From the NCBI GenBank assembly GCA_958496175.1, contig OY292278.1, forward strand, positions 48,732,001-48,796,000: a DNA stretch of 64,000 bases. Direction: 5' to 3'. Under the pieces are notes generated by a model. The model was not told the origin of the DNA. It saw only the letters and a program-made list of their open reading frames with translations, and did no database searches. Of this stretch, positions 1 to 12,600 are shown piece by piece (position 1 is the stretch's first letter; the number at the start of each line of letters is the position of its first letter). Origin of the DNA: Sisyra terminalis. Taxonomy: Eukaryota > Arthropoda > Insecta > Neuroptera > Sisyridae. Both the position numbers and the translations under genes were made by a program.

Positions 1-922
1 ACTATTATTTTTTAAACAACAATAAATTTTTACTTTTGCCACTTTATCACTTAGGTTTTAAACCACAAATAACATTTCAAAAACCCTTTAATAAATAAAA
101 AATTCACCACTGATGGTTCTCCATTTTCGATGGTCAAGCCACCCACTTCTTTGGGTTAAGTTGAGGGTGAAGAACGAAATTCAAAAACGAATAAACCTCC
201 ATTGTTGCAGACCTCTTTCTGTGCTAAGAAGCTTAAGAAAAAAAAAATTGTTAAAAAAATTAAAACAAACAATTTGTCAGCTATTACCTGTGAACTAATT
301 TCGAAAAATGACTTCACTTTATTGATCCCGAAGAAGCCAATTAATTTCGGTAGAAAAAGAAAAATCATTTTTACAACTTGAGGAAAGATTACATTCTATT
401 GTGAAAACATCAAAAGAGCTTTTGAAAATTCAGAAATTTGACAAAATTGATATAGTGGAACTTAAAAAATAATATTTGTAAAGTATTTCCTTAAATGTCT
501 TGTTTATCATTTCTTTTAATTGTTATTTACTGTCGCTTTATAATTATTAAAATTTTTAGCAACTTTACAGTCAATTAAAATCTGTTAAATCAAGAAATAT
601 CGAAAATTTATTCGATTCGTGGATCTAACCCAATTTTTTTTCTTTTACTTAACTACAACAATTGAAATCTTCAATAATTAATCAATTAATCAAAATCTAC
701 TGTACAAAAATACCACAATTTACCCAATTTAGTCCTAGAACAAAAATAGATTGTGAATTTCTTAGATGCTTTTATGATTAAATCAATTTATATAAAACTG
801 GAGGCATATGTAAACATTTGAAATTTCATGGACTCTATGGGGAATTTGTAATGCTTACTTAACGGACTTAGTAATTCGAAACTTACAGAACTAATAACAA
901 ATAATGATTTACTTTTAACATT
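1..922. other. AT-rich region, no gene recognised
   Basis: Only short chance reading frames on both strands. A stretch around 290-470 translates on + into a broken lysine-rich peptide with stops that I cannot place in a family; it could be a decayed transposase but nothing supports a name. The 340-bp satellite begins at its right edge. Confidence 0.5.
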
Positions 923-1975
923 GATTATGAATCAAGGCCTTCAAGTGAATTGTTATGTGAAAAAAGTTTATTCCTATGAGTAACAGGACACCTACAATTC
1001 AATTTCAAAGTTTCAAAAAGGACAATTTTCAACAGTAAAATAAGGATATAAGGGATGGATTATTTCACTAAAATAAAGCTGAATATTATTGGTTGAATCA
1101 TCCTTTTCCAGCCTACTGCAAAATATTAGGTTTTTACGGGATATTGGGCCGGGAATTAAAAACGGGAAGTTAAGGAGTTGCAAATCAATGCGACAAATTA
1201 TGTCTGAAATTGGGCCATTTTAAGGGGGTGACTTTTTCTTATGAGGGCTAGTTTTCTCAACGGATTATGAATCAAGGCCTACAAGTGAAATATAATGTGA
1301 AAAAATTTTAGTCCTGTGGGTAACAGGACACCCACAATTCAATTTCAAAGTTTCAAAAAGGACGAATTTCAACAGAAAAATAAGGATATAAGGGATGGTC
1401 ATTATCGTTGAAATGAAGCTGATTATTATTGGTCGAATCCTCCTCAACATTGTTCATGAAAAATATTTTGTTTTAACGGGATAGTGTGCCGGGAATTTAA
1501 AACGGGAAGATAAGGAGTTGAAAACCTATGCGACATATTTCGGCTGAAATTGGGCCAGTTTAAGGGGGTGACTTTTCATTATGAGGCATACTTTTCTCAA
1601 CGGATCATGAAACGAGGCCTTTAAGTGAATAGTAATGTGAAAAAAATTTAGTCCTGTGGGTAACAGGACGCTCACAATTCCATTTCAAAGTTTCAAAAAG
1701 GACGATTTTCAACAGAAAAATAAGGATATAAGGGATGGATTATTTCACTGAAATAAACCAGAATATTATTGGTCAAATCATTCTTAATATAGTTAATGCA
1801 AAATATTAGGATTTTAGGGGATATTGGGCCTGGAATTAAAAACGGGAAGATAAGCAGTTTGAAAATCTATGAGACAAATTTTGTGTGAAATAGGGCCATT
1901 TTAAGGGGTTGATTTTCCATTATGAGGCCTAATTTTCTCAACGGATTATAAATTAAGGCCTTCAAGTGAATTGCC
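923..1975. repeat. Satellite, ~340-bp monomer, three tandem copies plus a short fourth
   Basis: The monomer begin GATTATGAATCAAGGCCT recurs at 923, 1263, 1603 (as GATCATGAAACGAGGCCT) and 1944, a period of 340-341 bp. Each full monomer also repeats the segments TAACAGGACACC, AGGATATAAGGGATGG, GGGAATTAAAAACGGGAAG and TTGGGCCATTTTAAGGGG in the same order. Copies differ by scattered substitutions only. The fourth copy breaks off after about 35 bp, near the Penelope-like element. There is no coding potential. Confidence 0.9.
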
Positions 1976-2035
1976 AAGTGAGTCATAATTAATTAATAAA
2001 TATTAATATATGTCCTATGACTGAATTTCTTCTTT

Positions 2036-2077
2036 AATACGACACGTTTCAACAGTTTTTGGCTGTCATCATCAGGT
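2036..2077 (-). other. Hammerhead-like terminal motif of a Penelope-like element
   Basis: Read on the minus strand this contains CTGATGA, then a hairpin with ACAG/CTGT arms, then GAAACGTGTC. That order (CUGAUGA, stem II, GAAA, a two-base-pair stem III ending in GUC) is the hammerhead ribozyme core layout known from Penelope-like retroelement termini. It lies just beyond the GIY-YIG reading frame of the element, the expected place. Stem I is weak (AC/GU plus a few pairs), so activity is uncertain. Confidence 0.5.
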
Positions 2078-2129
2078 AATGATTATTTTGTCAGTTATAA
2101 ACAAATTTCATATAGGTTGTTTGTTTTAT

Positions 2130-2345
2130 ATAATTAGTCTTTAAGGAGGTTATATGGATTTAGTTTGTGGACTTTGTACATTTCATATTCTTCCAGGGTG
2201 TTCATATGAGATCCTTTCTTACAATTATGTAGTGGCTTAAAATTTGTTTCCAAATTTAAGCATTGATGATTTTCGTCATAAAGGTGTTTTGTTAAAATTG
2301 AAGTTAAATAGTGAAATTTAAATTGGAGGAAAGTGATTTTCCAAC
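2130..2345 (-). pseudogene. Penelope-like element, C-terminal end of GIY-YIG endonuclease region (fragment)
   Basis: On the minus strand the frame reads HLYDENHQCLN, then CKKGSHMNTLEEYEMYKVHK, which resembles the C-terminal part of the endonuclease of Penelope-like retroelements (the LNTLEE.EIYK type block). It is a decayed piece and continues the element whose reverse transcriptase lies at 3368-4757. The sequence joining it to the GIY-YIG core at 2890-3060 is interrupted by an unrelated + strand RT fragment. Confidence 0.7.
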
Positions 2346-2760
2346 CTTCGATTCGTAGACGATACAATCATAAATGCGAACCGTGAAAGAAAATTATTGG
2401 ACTTCATTCGAAGACTTCAAATCGTAAGTTAAAATTTCGCTTTAAAAACAGTAAGACCAATGATTGTTGATCGCGATAATGATCAAAATTAAAATAAGAA
2501 AATAAGTTGCCAAAATATGATAAGAATTTTTTTTTATAGATCTCAGTTTACGGATCTTTATTAAGACCGAAGGTTTTAATTGTGCGAAGAAAAATAACCC
2601 TTACAAAATCAACGATCTTCATCGTCAAAAAGTAAATTTTAAATTGAAAAATATTAATTCCGGATTATAATTAAGAGTTATATAGAAAAATTATTTAAAT
2701 AACAAAAATTTTCTTTGCGATATATGAATTATAAATCGAAAGAAATACCGTTCCAAATGT
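2345..2760 (+). pseudogene. Non-LTR retrotransposon RT fragment (RTE-like), nested in the Penelope-like element
   Basis: The + strand reads RFVDDTIINANRERKLLDFI, a [YF]xDD catalytic block of reverse transcriptases, then a frame-broken stretch with MIVDRDNDQN, which fits the 'KTK.M.I..' block that follows RT motif C in RTE-type and related LINEs. A later piece at about 2575-2610 (RITLTKSTIF) resembles the block after that. Many stops and shifts. It separates two parts of the Penelope-like endonuclease that should be contiguous, so it is probably an insertion. Clade assignment is tentative. Confidence 0.5.
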
Positions 2761-2889
2761 TCTGTACTCAAAAGACACTTTAAACGAGAAATTCTAAGCT
2801 TACTTTATACAAATCAAGGCACTGTAGTTACTTGAATGGCGCAGGATGCATGGGCCAATCATAGCACACCGTACAAAGCTCTATCTTTA

Positions 2890-3660
2890 ATTCGACCAAT
2901 CAGTGAATTTGTTACTAAAACTTTATAGATTTTAACCAATGACATGATTCTTTGGTGTATGTTCTTTATATCTTGTTCCGAAACATCTACCAATTTGATC
3001 AATGTAACATTTTTTACAAGAAACACATTTAATTTTATATATTTCGGTTTTATTTTTCGTTGTAATTTGATTGTTCTCTAATGGCTTAAGAACTTTCATC
3101 ATATTGTTGTTTGTTGAAAATGCGATATTGAAGTTATTTTTCTTTAGGCAGTTGGCGATTGTAAAATTAAATATATTATTGAAGTTTGATTCGATATATT
3201 TTTGTTTTCTTTTGGTGGAGTTGGAAGAATGGATTTTTTAATAAATTTCGAAATTATTTTGTCTACGATTGAGTTGTTGTATCCGTTAGTAATGGTTATA
3301 TGTTTAATTATCTTAATTTCTTCTTCACGAGCTTTGGTGCTAAGATGGACCTTGATGGTTCTATACATTAACTGTTGTATACATTAGCTGCCATTTTTTG
3401 ATTTCTTGGGTGAAATAATGTTTTATGGATGGGTATGTTCGTTGTTGTTGGTTTTCTGTAAATATTGTATGACAACTTTCCATTTTCATTGGCGATTGTT
3501 GCATCTAAAAATTTGATTTTTCCACTTAGTTCATGTTCTGAAGTAAATTTTATTTTCTCGTTAATTTTTTTCAGATCTGATAACATATTGTCAATCTATC
3601 GAGTAGTTCCATTAAATAATATAAAAGTATTGTCTACATACATTTTGATACATATCGTCA
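2890..3660 (-). pseudogene. Penelope-like retroelement: RT C-terminal part and GIY-YIG core
   Basis: Minus-strand pieces in order: YVDNTFILFNG (RT motif C, YVDD with the second D changed to N, near 3605-3640), LKKINEKIKFTSEHE, then FLDATIANENGKLSYNIYRK and HPRNQKMAA at 3370-3586, all typical of the Penelope RT and thumb region. From 3140 down to about 2895 comes NCLKKNNFNIAF..., EIYKIKCVSCKKCYIDQIGR and FGTRYKEH. This is the GIY-YIG nuclease signature with the cysteine-rich linker, with GIY changed to EIY and YIGQTGR changed to YIDQIGR. Frameshifts and catalytic substitutions show it is dead. It is continuous with 4441-4757 except for the LINE insertion. Confidence 0.85.
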
Positions 3661-4441
3661 ACATAATAATAAATAATTTTGATCTTAAAAGAGTAGTTAA
3701 TTGTAAGTACCTGGGACTAATTTTCGATGCGCACATGAAATGGAACTTACATGTCTATGAATTGACAAAAAAAATAAGGTACTTTTAAACTGAGCAAATG
3801 CTTAAGCCCCTCATTACTAAAAACTATTTATCATGGGTTATTTGAAAATATAATCAATTATGGCATAATTGCATGGGGTAGGGCTTGTAAAAATAGTCTC
3901 AGGCCATTGACTACTATCCAAAAAAGATTTATTAATATCAAGGAATCATTTATCATAAATGTTTTAACATACTACTATCATGAGTGTAAAGCCCAATATA
4001 ATAATAAGAATAAACAAACTAGGTCTAATTTGTTAACGCTGCCTAAAACTAAGAACACTATCAGCACTAAAAATCCATATCTTATTGCGATAAAAAAATT
4101 TAATAAATTGCCCAACCATCTTAAAACACTAAGTTTAAGGCGAAAGAAACTGAGAAAAATATTAATTAGCACAATGGGTACCTTAAGTGACTAAACACTG
4201 ACATTATTTAATTTTAAATTAAAATTGGTATTTATTTATTCTATTGGTAATTTTGTTTTAACTTTGTATCTTTTAACTTTATAACTTTTAACATTGTTAC
4301 TTTTAATTTTGTTAAAATGATTTAAATACATGCAATGGTGCATTGCACTATATTATAATTGTAATATTACAGTTCTATGTAAAGATGCTTTGCATCTCTG
4401 TAGAATGCCTACTGGAAGTAAAATAAATAAATAAAAAAAAA
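3660..4441 (+). mobile_element. 5'-truncated LINE (non-LTR retrotransposon 3' end) inserted in the Penelope-like element
   Basis: The + strand encodes the C-terminal part of a LINE reverse transcriptase: CKYLGLIFDAHMKWNLHV (near 3700-3755), then ENIINYGIIAWG (near 3847-3880), PLTTIQKRFINI and NPYLIAIKKFNKLPNHLK, ending in a stop at 4192-4194. The blocks match the Jockey/CR1-like arrangement. One frameshift lies near 3780. About 220 bp of 3' non-coding DNA end in an A-rich tail (AAATAAATAAATAAAAAAAA) at 4420-4439. Penelope RT sequence flanks it on both sides on the opposite strand. A clear target-site duplication was not found. Confidence 0.8.
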
Positions 4442-4757
4442 TATATCTTCCATAATATATTATTTTATTTTTGTAGGTATTGTTCATAATATATTTATTT
4501 TCAAAGTGATTCATGTAAATGTCAGCTAATAGTCCAGATAAAGGGCAACCCATACCCAAGCCTTCCTTTTGGTGATAAAATTTCCGATTGAATGGGAAAT
4601 AGTTTTGTTTTTAAGATGGTGGTTAATAAGTTCATTATAGCTTTGATTGCTCTAAAATTATATATTTCTGATGTCATTAGATTATATTCCACAATTTTGA
4701 TTGGTTCTTCAACAGGGACATTTGTGTATAAGTTGATGAAAATTTTATAGGACATAT
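4441..4757 (-). pseudogene. Penelope-like retroelement: central RT motifs
   Basis: On the minus strand the pieces run FINLYTNVPVEEPIKIVE, then NYFPFNRKFYHQKEGLGMG with CPLSGLLADIYMNHFENKY, then KIIYYGRY, where it is cut by the LINE. These are RT motifs A (the D of the S.D/FTNVP block is lost), B (GxxMGxPLSxxLAxIYM) and the start of motif C. At least one frameshift lies around 4525-4560. The element is truncated upstream of motif A, so the 5' half of the ORF is missing. Confidence 0.85.
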
Positions 4758-5064
4758 ATTATTAATCATTAACATATTTTAATATAGTTGTAAAAATAAT
4801 TTGTTCATAGAACAAATGGATGTTGAAGCTGCGTTTTTTAAATGGTCATGTATATTCAAAAGTTTATATAAATCAATCGAAGGGTTATAAAATTGGGGAT
4901 AATAAGGTCTACAAATTGCTAAAGCACTAAGCACTTTAGGGCATCACAGAATGTTCTAGAAGATTGTTTCAACAAATTTATCGAAAAATTGAATTTTATT
5001 TGAAGTAATTATGATTAGAGTTTAGATGTAAACAATACAAACCAAGATTCAACGCATATAATGT
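4758..5064. other. AT-rich spacer, nothing recognised
   Basis: No family motif or repeat was seen between the truncated Penelope-like element and the Copia remnant. Confidence 0.5.
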
Positions 5065-5570
5065 GTAATTTTTGTCGATGATCTTCAAATTTGTGGTAAA
5101 GATAAAAACAAAGAATATAAAAATAGGTTTAATGGAAAGATTTGCTATGAAAGATCTAGGAAAAGTAAAAAGTTATATTGGCAATGATATCGATTATAGC
5201 AATTATTGAAATAGAATAACTTTACGTTAAATATCTCACATAGAATCCGTAGCTGTAAAATACGATCTACAAAATACTAAATTTGATGATGTTTCAATGG
5301 AAATAAATTTAAAATTAGTGCAAGTTAAAGAAGAAGGTGATAGTATAAAGTATAGGAAGTATAAAAGGCGAATTATTGTACATTAGTATGGGTACCAGGC
5401 CAGATATAGGCCAGTTAAGATCGAACGCATTTCAAATAAGCAATGAGAATCTTAAAATATTTGTATTACACTAAGGATTAAAAATTAACATACTGTGATA
5501 ATATAAGTACTAAAACATTTGATTGTATGGTAGATTCTCAACATCGAAAATTTAACTGAATTTTTATTTA
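5065..5570 (+). pseudogene. Ty1/Copia-type RT-RNase H remnant
   Basis: The + strand reads VIFVDDLQICGKDKNKEYKN (the [YF]VDDL box typical of Copia RT). Frame-broken pieces follow: YIGNDIDY, NRITL, ESVAVKYDLQNTKFDDVSME, INLKLVQVKEEGDSIKYR, a decayed GTRPDI block (read as GYQARYRP), and KLTYCDNI / DCMVDS near 5485-5540. That last stretch corresponds to the end of RT and the start of RNase H (the 'GY.D.D.A' segment). The order is correct for Copia Pol. Several stops and frameshifts; LTRs were not found. Only about 500 bp remain. Confidence 0.75.
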
Positions 5571-6537
5571 ATAGATAATATTTATTGATTCTACTTGAAC
5601 AATATTGAAATTAAAATATTCCCTCTTAGTGGTAATAAACTAGTGGTAAGAAAAAACATTAATTTCGAAAAAAAATCATGTCAAAAAGTTCAAATTTACA
5701 ACATTAGGCCAACATTAGGCTTTGAACAAATGTGGCGCCATCAGTGGCAAAACGCTAAACTATAATGTACTTCACCACCGTTTGCTATATGGTTTGTTAC
5801 TTCGCTTTTGCTAAACTGTTATTACTAGTAGTAACGATATTTCTGTAGGTGGCAACTTTGTAGTCTCAAAAAAATTAACACTTGGCATACCTACGATATC
5901 TACTTTTTATCGCTTTTTTTACAAATAAACAACGAATGCAACACAATAAATTCTTATGAAATCACATTATAATAATGATAATTTTTTTTCTATTAAAGAA
6001 ATATATAATTTTTGTTTAGCATTTCGTAGTTTCATAAAAATTGGTGTTTAAATTTGCATTTATTTGCAATGGGAAAATCGATTTTTTATAGCACGAAAAG
6101 CTGTTTTTCATTAAAATTTAATGGAAATTTAATATTTAGATTGTTTGTGATAATTTGATCAAAACTTTTAATATGTCATATTCTGTTGACTAAAAATTTT
6201 TTGAGCTTAGACTCTTCAAAAAACCCTCAACTGATATTTCCTATATGTAGTTCAGTTAATTACAAGTCTTTGCTTGAAATATGAATAATAAGGAAGATAC
6301 TTGGGAAAATATTGATAAATGATTTGTTAAATTGGTAACAAATTACTTTGTCTCCGGAATTGTTCATTTAAATTTAGATTGTTTTTAGTAAGTTTTGAGA
6401 AGTAATAGTTATAATCATATAATATATATGATTTATATTTAGATTTTATAATACATTGATTAACGCATCAACTATGGATGAAGTTGCAGGTATTTGATTC
6501 ATTTCTGCAATTTAAGTCACAAAAGAAAAAAAAATAT
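5571..6537. other. AT-rich region, no gene recognised
   Basis: A less AT-rich patch at 5720-5870 (GTGGCGCCATCAGTGGC and neighbours) has no coding frame and no recognised family. Confidence 0.45.
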
Positions 6538-7257
6538 AATCAGTAACTTATTCAAAAAAAATGATGATTTTTTTTTCTTAATTATATCGAAAATATTGTT
6601 GGGAATGACAAAAAAAATCCTGTGAAAGTTTAAGCTCTTAATATTAATATTAAGAGGTGCCGCATCGCAAATTTCGAGATCCATTTAAATAACATGGGAA
6701 CAATATTCTCTAGCACTTTGGAATTTTATAGCTCACGTTGGTGACAATATTTCGAAATTACCAAGGTATATTTTTGTAAAAAATTGAACGATCTACAAAA
6801 AAGGTGTCGTACAAGTTATTGATATATTTATTCCTTCAAAAGTTATTCGAGGACAAACTTGAACTAAAGAGAAATTTTAATTTTTTTTGACGCAATCATC
6901 AATTTTATGAGAAAATTTTAAAGGGCATTTTTTGTAAAGCACTTTTTTTCCTGTAGCTTATCTTTATAAAATTTTTTGATATTTTTAACAGGTCCAAACT
7001 TATTTGCATTAAACTGAAAATTCCCTGAAATATTGTATTTTTAACATATTTTTTTTTTATTTTAATTGAATAATTTAGGACCTGTGAAAAATATCAAAAA
7101 CTTTTATGGAGATAAGTTATAGAAAAAAAGTGCTCTACAAAAAATTTCCTCATAAAATTGATGGTTGTTAAAAAATTGAAAATATATTAAAATTTCTCTT
7201 TAGTTCAACTTTGACCTCGAAAAACTTTTGAAGGAATAAATATATCAAAAACTTATA
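6538..7257. mobile_element. Foldback element family A, copy A1a (right arm truncated)
   Basis: The left arm begins with a decayed tip at about 6541, carries the 22-bp palindrome at 6635-6656 and reaches a central inverted stretch near 6945-7110. The right arm is cut at about 7257, in mid-arm, where a second left arm starts. Arms are inverted copies of each other and match A2-A5. There is no open reading frame of note, so the element is non-autonomous. Confidence 0.75.
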
Positions 7258-8146
7258 ATAACATGGGAACAATATTCTCTTTCATTTTGGAATTTTATAA
7301 CTCACGTTGGTGACAATATTTCGGAATGACCAAGGCCTATGCTTGTTGAAAATTGAACGATCTACAAAAAAGCTCTGTTACATGTTTTTAATATATTTAT
7401 TCCTTCAATACTTATTCGAGGTCAAAGTTGAACTAAAGAGAAATTTTAATATTTTTTCAATTTTTTGACACAACCATCAATTTAAAGAGAAAATTTTATA
7501 GGACATTTTTTGTAGAGCACTTTTTTTTCTATAACTTACCTCTATAAAGGTTTTTGATATTTTTTACAGGTTCTAAGTAATAAAAAAATAATTTTTATAT
7601 TAAAAATATAATAATTCAGGGAATATTTTATATTTAAAACAATAAAATTACGAATATTTTCAGTTTAATGCAAATAACTTAGGACCTGTGGCAAATATTA
7701 AAAACTTTGATAGAAATAAGTAATAGAAAAAAAGGCCTCTACAAAAATGTCCTATATAATTTTCTGGTAAAATTGATGGTTGCGTCAAAAAATTGAAAAA
7801 ATATTAAAACTTCTCTTTAGTTCAACTTTGACCTCGAATAACTTTTGAAGGAATAAATATATCAAAAACTTGTCCAAGATTTTTTTTGTAGATCCTTCAA
7901 TTTTCTACAAGAATATACGTTGGTCATTCCGAAATATTGTCACCAACGTGAGCTATAAAATTCCAAAGTGCAAGAGAATATTGTTCCCATGTTATTTAAA
8001 TGGAAAATCAAAATTTGCGATGCGGCACCTCTTAATATTAATATTAAGAGCTTAAACTTTCACAGAATTTTTTTTTTGGTCATTTCCAACAATATTTTCG
8101 ATATAATTAAGAAAAAAAAATCATCATTTTTTTTGAATCAGTCTTA
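7258..8146. mobile_element. Foldback element family A, copy A1b (left tip missing)
   Basis: A second, internally started left arm (AACATGGGAACAATATTCTC at 7260) runs to a centre near 7590-7640, then a nearly complete right arm with the 22-bp palindrome at 8029-8050 and the tip TTTTGAATCAGTCTTATG at 8132-8149. It is fused head to tail with A1a. Short frames inside it (for example 7870-8324) are shadows of the repeat, since the same frames recur in other copies. Confidence 0.8.
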
Positions 8147-9600
8147 TGTACAATATGTTTTCAACCTGAAACCAAAATTTAAAAATCAATTAAGACCCAA
8201 GAAATTTTCGGTACAGTTTTATTACAAGTCCTCCATAAAACTTTATTATTGGACAAATCTTAATATTGGGTTTGCCGCATTTATGCTTCTGGTTTTGAGC
8301 CAAAAATATTGGACATTTCCATAAGTGAACAGATATTATAGAAAGTCGGTTGTAAAAACTTTCTCTTTGATTACACCACCAGCTTAGGACTATTGGCAGA
8401 GGGTTGGTTGGTTATAAACTTTTATAGTTGTATTAGGGGATCGCGGATTATCGGATTGTTTCTGTTTTTGGGTTGCAATTGTACCTGGGGACCGCCAGTA
8501 GACAACACATACACACATGCAGTGGCTTTTGTTGAGCTTGCATTGCAAGTTTATTATTAGACGGATGGCGACGCCTATCGTCGTAACCATCATTGGTCGT
8601 CGCTTATTTCGGCGTCGGTCTCACGCACCAATCGTAAAAGAGGAAAAAAATCTTTGATACCGAAATACGTTGATTTTTTTATGCGGGTCAGCTGGCTTGT
8701 AGGACAGATGTGTTAGTGGGGCACTCGGGAAAGCTCGTGAGCTTTTAATCAAAAAATCTATCAAATATTTTTTCGAGAAAATTTTTCTTTTACCTTATTT
8801 TTATATCATTTCCATTCACATGGCATAAGATTCTGAGTTGGCAATGTTCAAATTAAGTAATGTCAACAAAAAAATTGCCATCAATATTGCCATTTTCATA
8901 CTTTAAAGGCCCCTTTAAATATTGAGATTTCTTCATATAGGCTTTGAATAGCATTCGATGTATTTTTCCTGCAGTATTTGTTTAAATAGTAATAGAAAAC
9001 CATAGTATGTTTATTGTTTACAAATTTTTTTCGTTTATTTTTAAAAAAAAAAAAATACCAGTTCAGCAATTTATAATTTACTCGCTATGCATGGAAGTGA
9101 TAGCGCAGATATACATATCTTATTTTCAATGGAGGAATACAAACTACAGACCTCTAAATTATTTTATAATATAATAAATTAATAATATAAATATTTTTTT
9201 TTTTCAAATTAATCTTAATAAAAAGCCGAAAGAATAACTATTAGCTTTGAATAAAAAATTTACATCCTTGTTAAGCAATTGATAATAGAAAATGAAGAAA
9301 AACTATTCGAAATTAACAAGACGAAAAACTTTCATATATTTTGCCAGTTTAATATATTTTAAAATAACCATTTTTAGTTAAATATTTTATTTATTTTTTT
9401 GTGAAATAAATCAATAAAATAATTATAATCCCAAAATAAAAATTATTCATTTCCACAGAAATTATTAAAGGATAGAAATGGAAAAATATTTGCCATTTAC
9501 TAAAGGGAAAAACTTTTTTTATTTGCTGGCAATTACGTATTATCAAATTTAAATTAGTACCACTATAGTGTAAAGAAATTGTAATCATCAGGCTTTCATG
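8147..9600. other. No gene recognised
   Basis: A less AT-rich stretch at about 8390-8750 lies between AT-rich blocks. Its frames do not resemble a known family. Homopolymer A and T runs are common. Confidence 0.45.
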
Positions 9601-12600
9601 GAATATTTATTTTTTCAAATCGAAACCGGGAAAAAAATCAAATTTGTAATAAAAATAAAATACATTAAAACTTCTTTAACATTCGAAGATTTTTTGGGAG
9701 TCTCTGTGGAGTAAATGGCATCTCAATCACACATTTAACACATTAGCATACCCTGGGAATATACAAGAAATTGTATGTATAAATGTATGGATATGATTAC
9801 AAACATCGCACACCAAAACCTTAACTTAGTTTTTTTTTTTCAAAAAAAATAGTTTTCAAGAAAAATTTCCCTAAAAAATTTTTAAGTTTTTTGTGTGCGA
9901 CCTATGCAATCATATCCACACATTTCTACATAAAATTTCTCGCATAATTCCAGAGTATAATAATGCTGTTTAATGTGTGATTAAGATGTCATTTTGTCCG
10001 CAGAACTTCCCGAAAAGATTATGCACTTGAGAAAAATTTAAATGCAATTAATTTTATAACAAGTGTTAAGTTTTGGTATCCCTACATAGTTTGAGGATTA
10101 AAAATAGTAGCTCCTCGGTTTCGATTTGAAACCAAAAATATCGGATTAAAAAGTCATAAGTCAACTTAATCATATTAATATTTACGAAATTTGTATGCAC
10201 ATTAATGTGGGATTGACGGAAACTCATCCATATATCAAGCATTTCGTAAACACGCCTCATTGATATGAGCCAAAATTTGATGCACTAATCTGTGGACATT
10301 ACAGCACATTGTGCACATAAGCGACGATAAAAGGACCGATTTTTTTTTTAAATTTTTTATTTTTCTACTTTTTGATCCATTTTTTTAAGTCCACACCAGA
10401 GATTTATTATTTAATCTTCAAAGTATAAAGGGAAAATAAAATTTAAAACTTGTAATAAAATGAATTGCATTTAACCTGTTTTCAAATTTCTGGGGGTCTT
10501 TGTTGAGTAAATGACATCCTAATCACATATTAAACAGCAATAACAAATCCTGGAAATATACATTAAATTGTATGCATAAATGTATGGATATGATTACAAA
10601 CATCACACTCCAAAACATAAAAAATAAAATTTTCAAGAAAAACAAAGTTTTTCAAGGAATTTTTTCGATGAAAAATGTTCAAGTTTTTTGTGTGTGATGT
10701 ATGCAATCATGCCCTCACATTTATATATAAAATTTATCGAATATTTCAAGGGTATGATAAAGATGTTTAATGTGTGATGATTAAGATGTCATTTACATCA
10801 AAGAGATTTCCGAAAAATTTTACGTACTTTAAAAAAGATAAATTCAAATTATTTTATTGCAAATTTTAAGATTTGGTTTCCCTTAAAAATTTGAGGATTA
10901 AATAGTCACACCCCGGTTCGATTTGAAGACAAAAATATTGAGTGAAATATCATGAACGCTAGTATAATTTAATTTGGATTTTTTTCAGAGAAATCAACCA
11001 AATCTGTTAAATTTTTACGATTTTTTTATAAACATTTATGTAGAATTTATGCATATATGACCTGTAATTTGATTCACTAATGTGTGGACATGATAGCACT
11101 TTGTGCACACATGCGACAATTAAAGTGTCGAATATTATTTCTTATTTTTTTATTCACCCACTTTTTGATCCATTTATTTTAAATGCACACCAAGGAGTTA
11201 CTATTTAACTCTGTTTAACTCTCAAATTATATAGGGAAAACAAAACAAAAAAAAATCAATAAAATGATTTCTATTCAAACTTTTTTCAAGTACGTAATCT
11301 TTTTGGAAGTCTCTGTGGAGTAAATGACATCTTAAGCACACATTAAAGAATATATATACCCTGGAAATATGCACGAAATTTTATGGGTAAATGAATGGAT
11401 ATGATTGCAAACATCACACACTAAAACAAAAAAATATTTTAATTTTATTCAAGAAAAACATAGTTTTTCATGAAAAATTTTCCTAAAAATTGTCTAAGTT
11501 TTTAGTCTGCAATAAATACAATCATAACAACACATTAATACAAAAAATTTCTCGCATAAATCTTAAGTGTATCAGGGTGTTTGACATGTGAATAAGATGT
11601 CACTTACTCCACAGACTCCTGAAAAAAATACGTAGTACTTTACAACTTTAAATGCAATTCATTTTAGTGCAAGTTTTAAGATTGGTTTCACTATTCTTTC
11701 TACTAAATGTTTATGTTTCTTGTGTATGATGTATGCAATCATTTCCATACATTTTTATACATAAAATTTCTCGCATAGGCCCAAGGTATATTACTGGTGT
11801 TACACGTGTGATTATAACGTCATTTATGCCACAGTGACTCCCGAAAAAATTACGTACTTTAATAAAGTTTAAAATTCATTTAATTTTATTACAAGTTTTA
11901 AGTTTCGGTTTCCCTATATAATTTGTGGAGTAAATATTAGGTGCCTAAAAAATAAAGAAAGCAAGTATTAAGCACTAATATAATTTACGTTAATTTTTAA
12001 CGATAATTTGTAAACACATGAAAATGGTATTGATTAATTCCCATATCAATCCATTCGTAAACATGACTCATTAATAAGAGACGAAATTTGATTCACTAAT
12101 GTGTGGATATGATAGCACATTGTGCACCCAAGCGCCAATTAAAGAGTCGATTATATTTTTTTTAATTTTTTCAAATTAACCCTGAAAAATTACTATTTAA
12201 TTCGTAAATTATGTAGGGAAAATAAAACTTGCAGTAAAATGATTTGCATTTAAGCTTTTTACAAGTATGTATTTTTTTTGAGAATTTCTGTGGAGTAAAT
12301 GATATTTCAACTACACATTAAACATCACTAACATACGTTGGAAATATGCAAATTAAAAGCAGGGATATGATTACATACATCGCACACCAAAACATGAACA
12401 TGTTTTTCTCAAGAAAAACATAGTTTTTTACGGAAATTTTTCGTAAAAAATTTTCAAGTTTTATATGTCTGTTGTATGCAATTATATCCACACATTTTTA
12501 CACAACATTTATCGCATAATCCCAGGGTATATTAATGCTGTTCAATGTGTGATTTAGATGTCACTTAGTCACTAGTTTAAATGTATTTCATTTTATTACA

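Noticed and set aside
3465..3788. 107-codon plus-strand frame
   Set aside because: Its first two thirds are antisense to Penelope-like RT, and only the end belongs to the LINE RT tail.
7870..8324. Open frames inside family-A foldback elements (also near 29011 and 50974)
   Set aside because: The same short frame recurs because the repeat recurs; no transposase motif.
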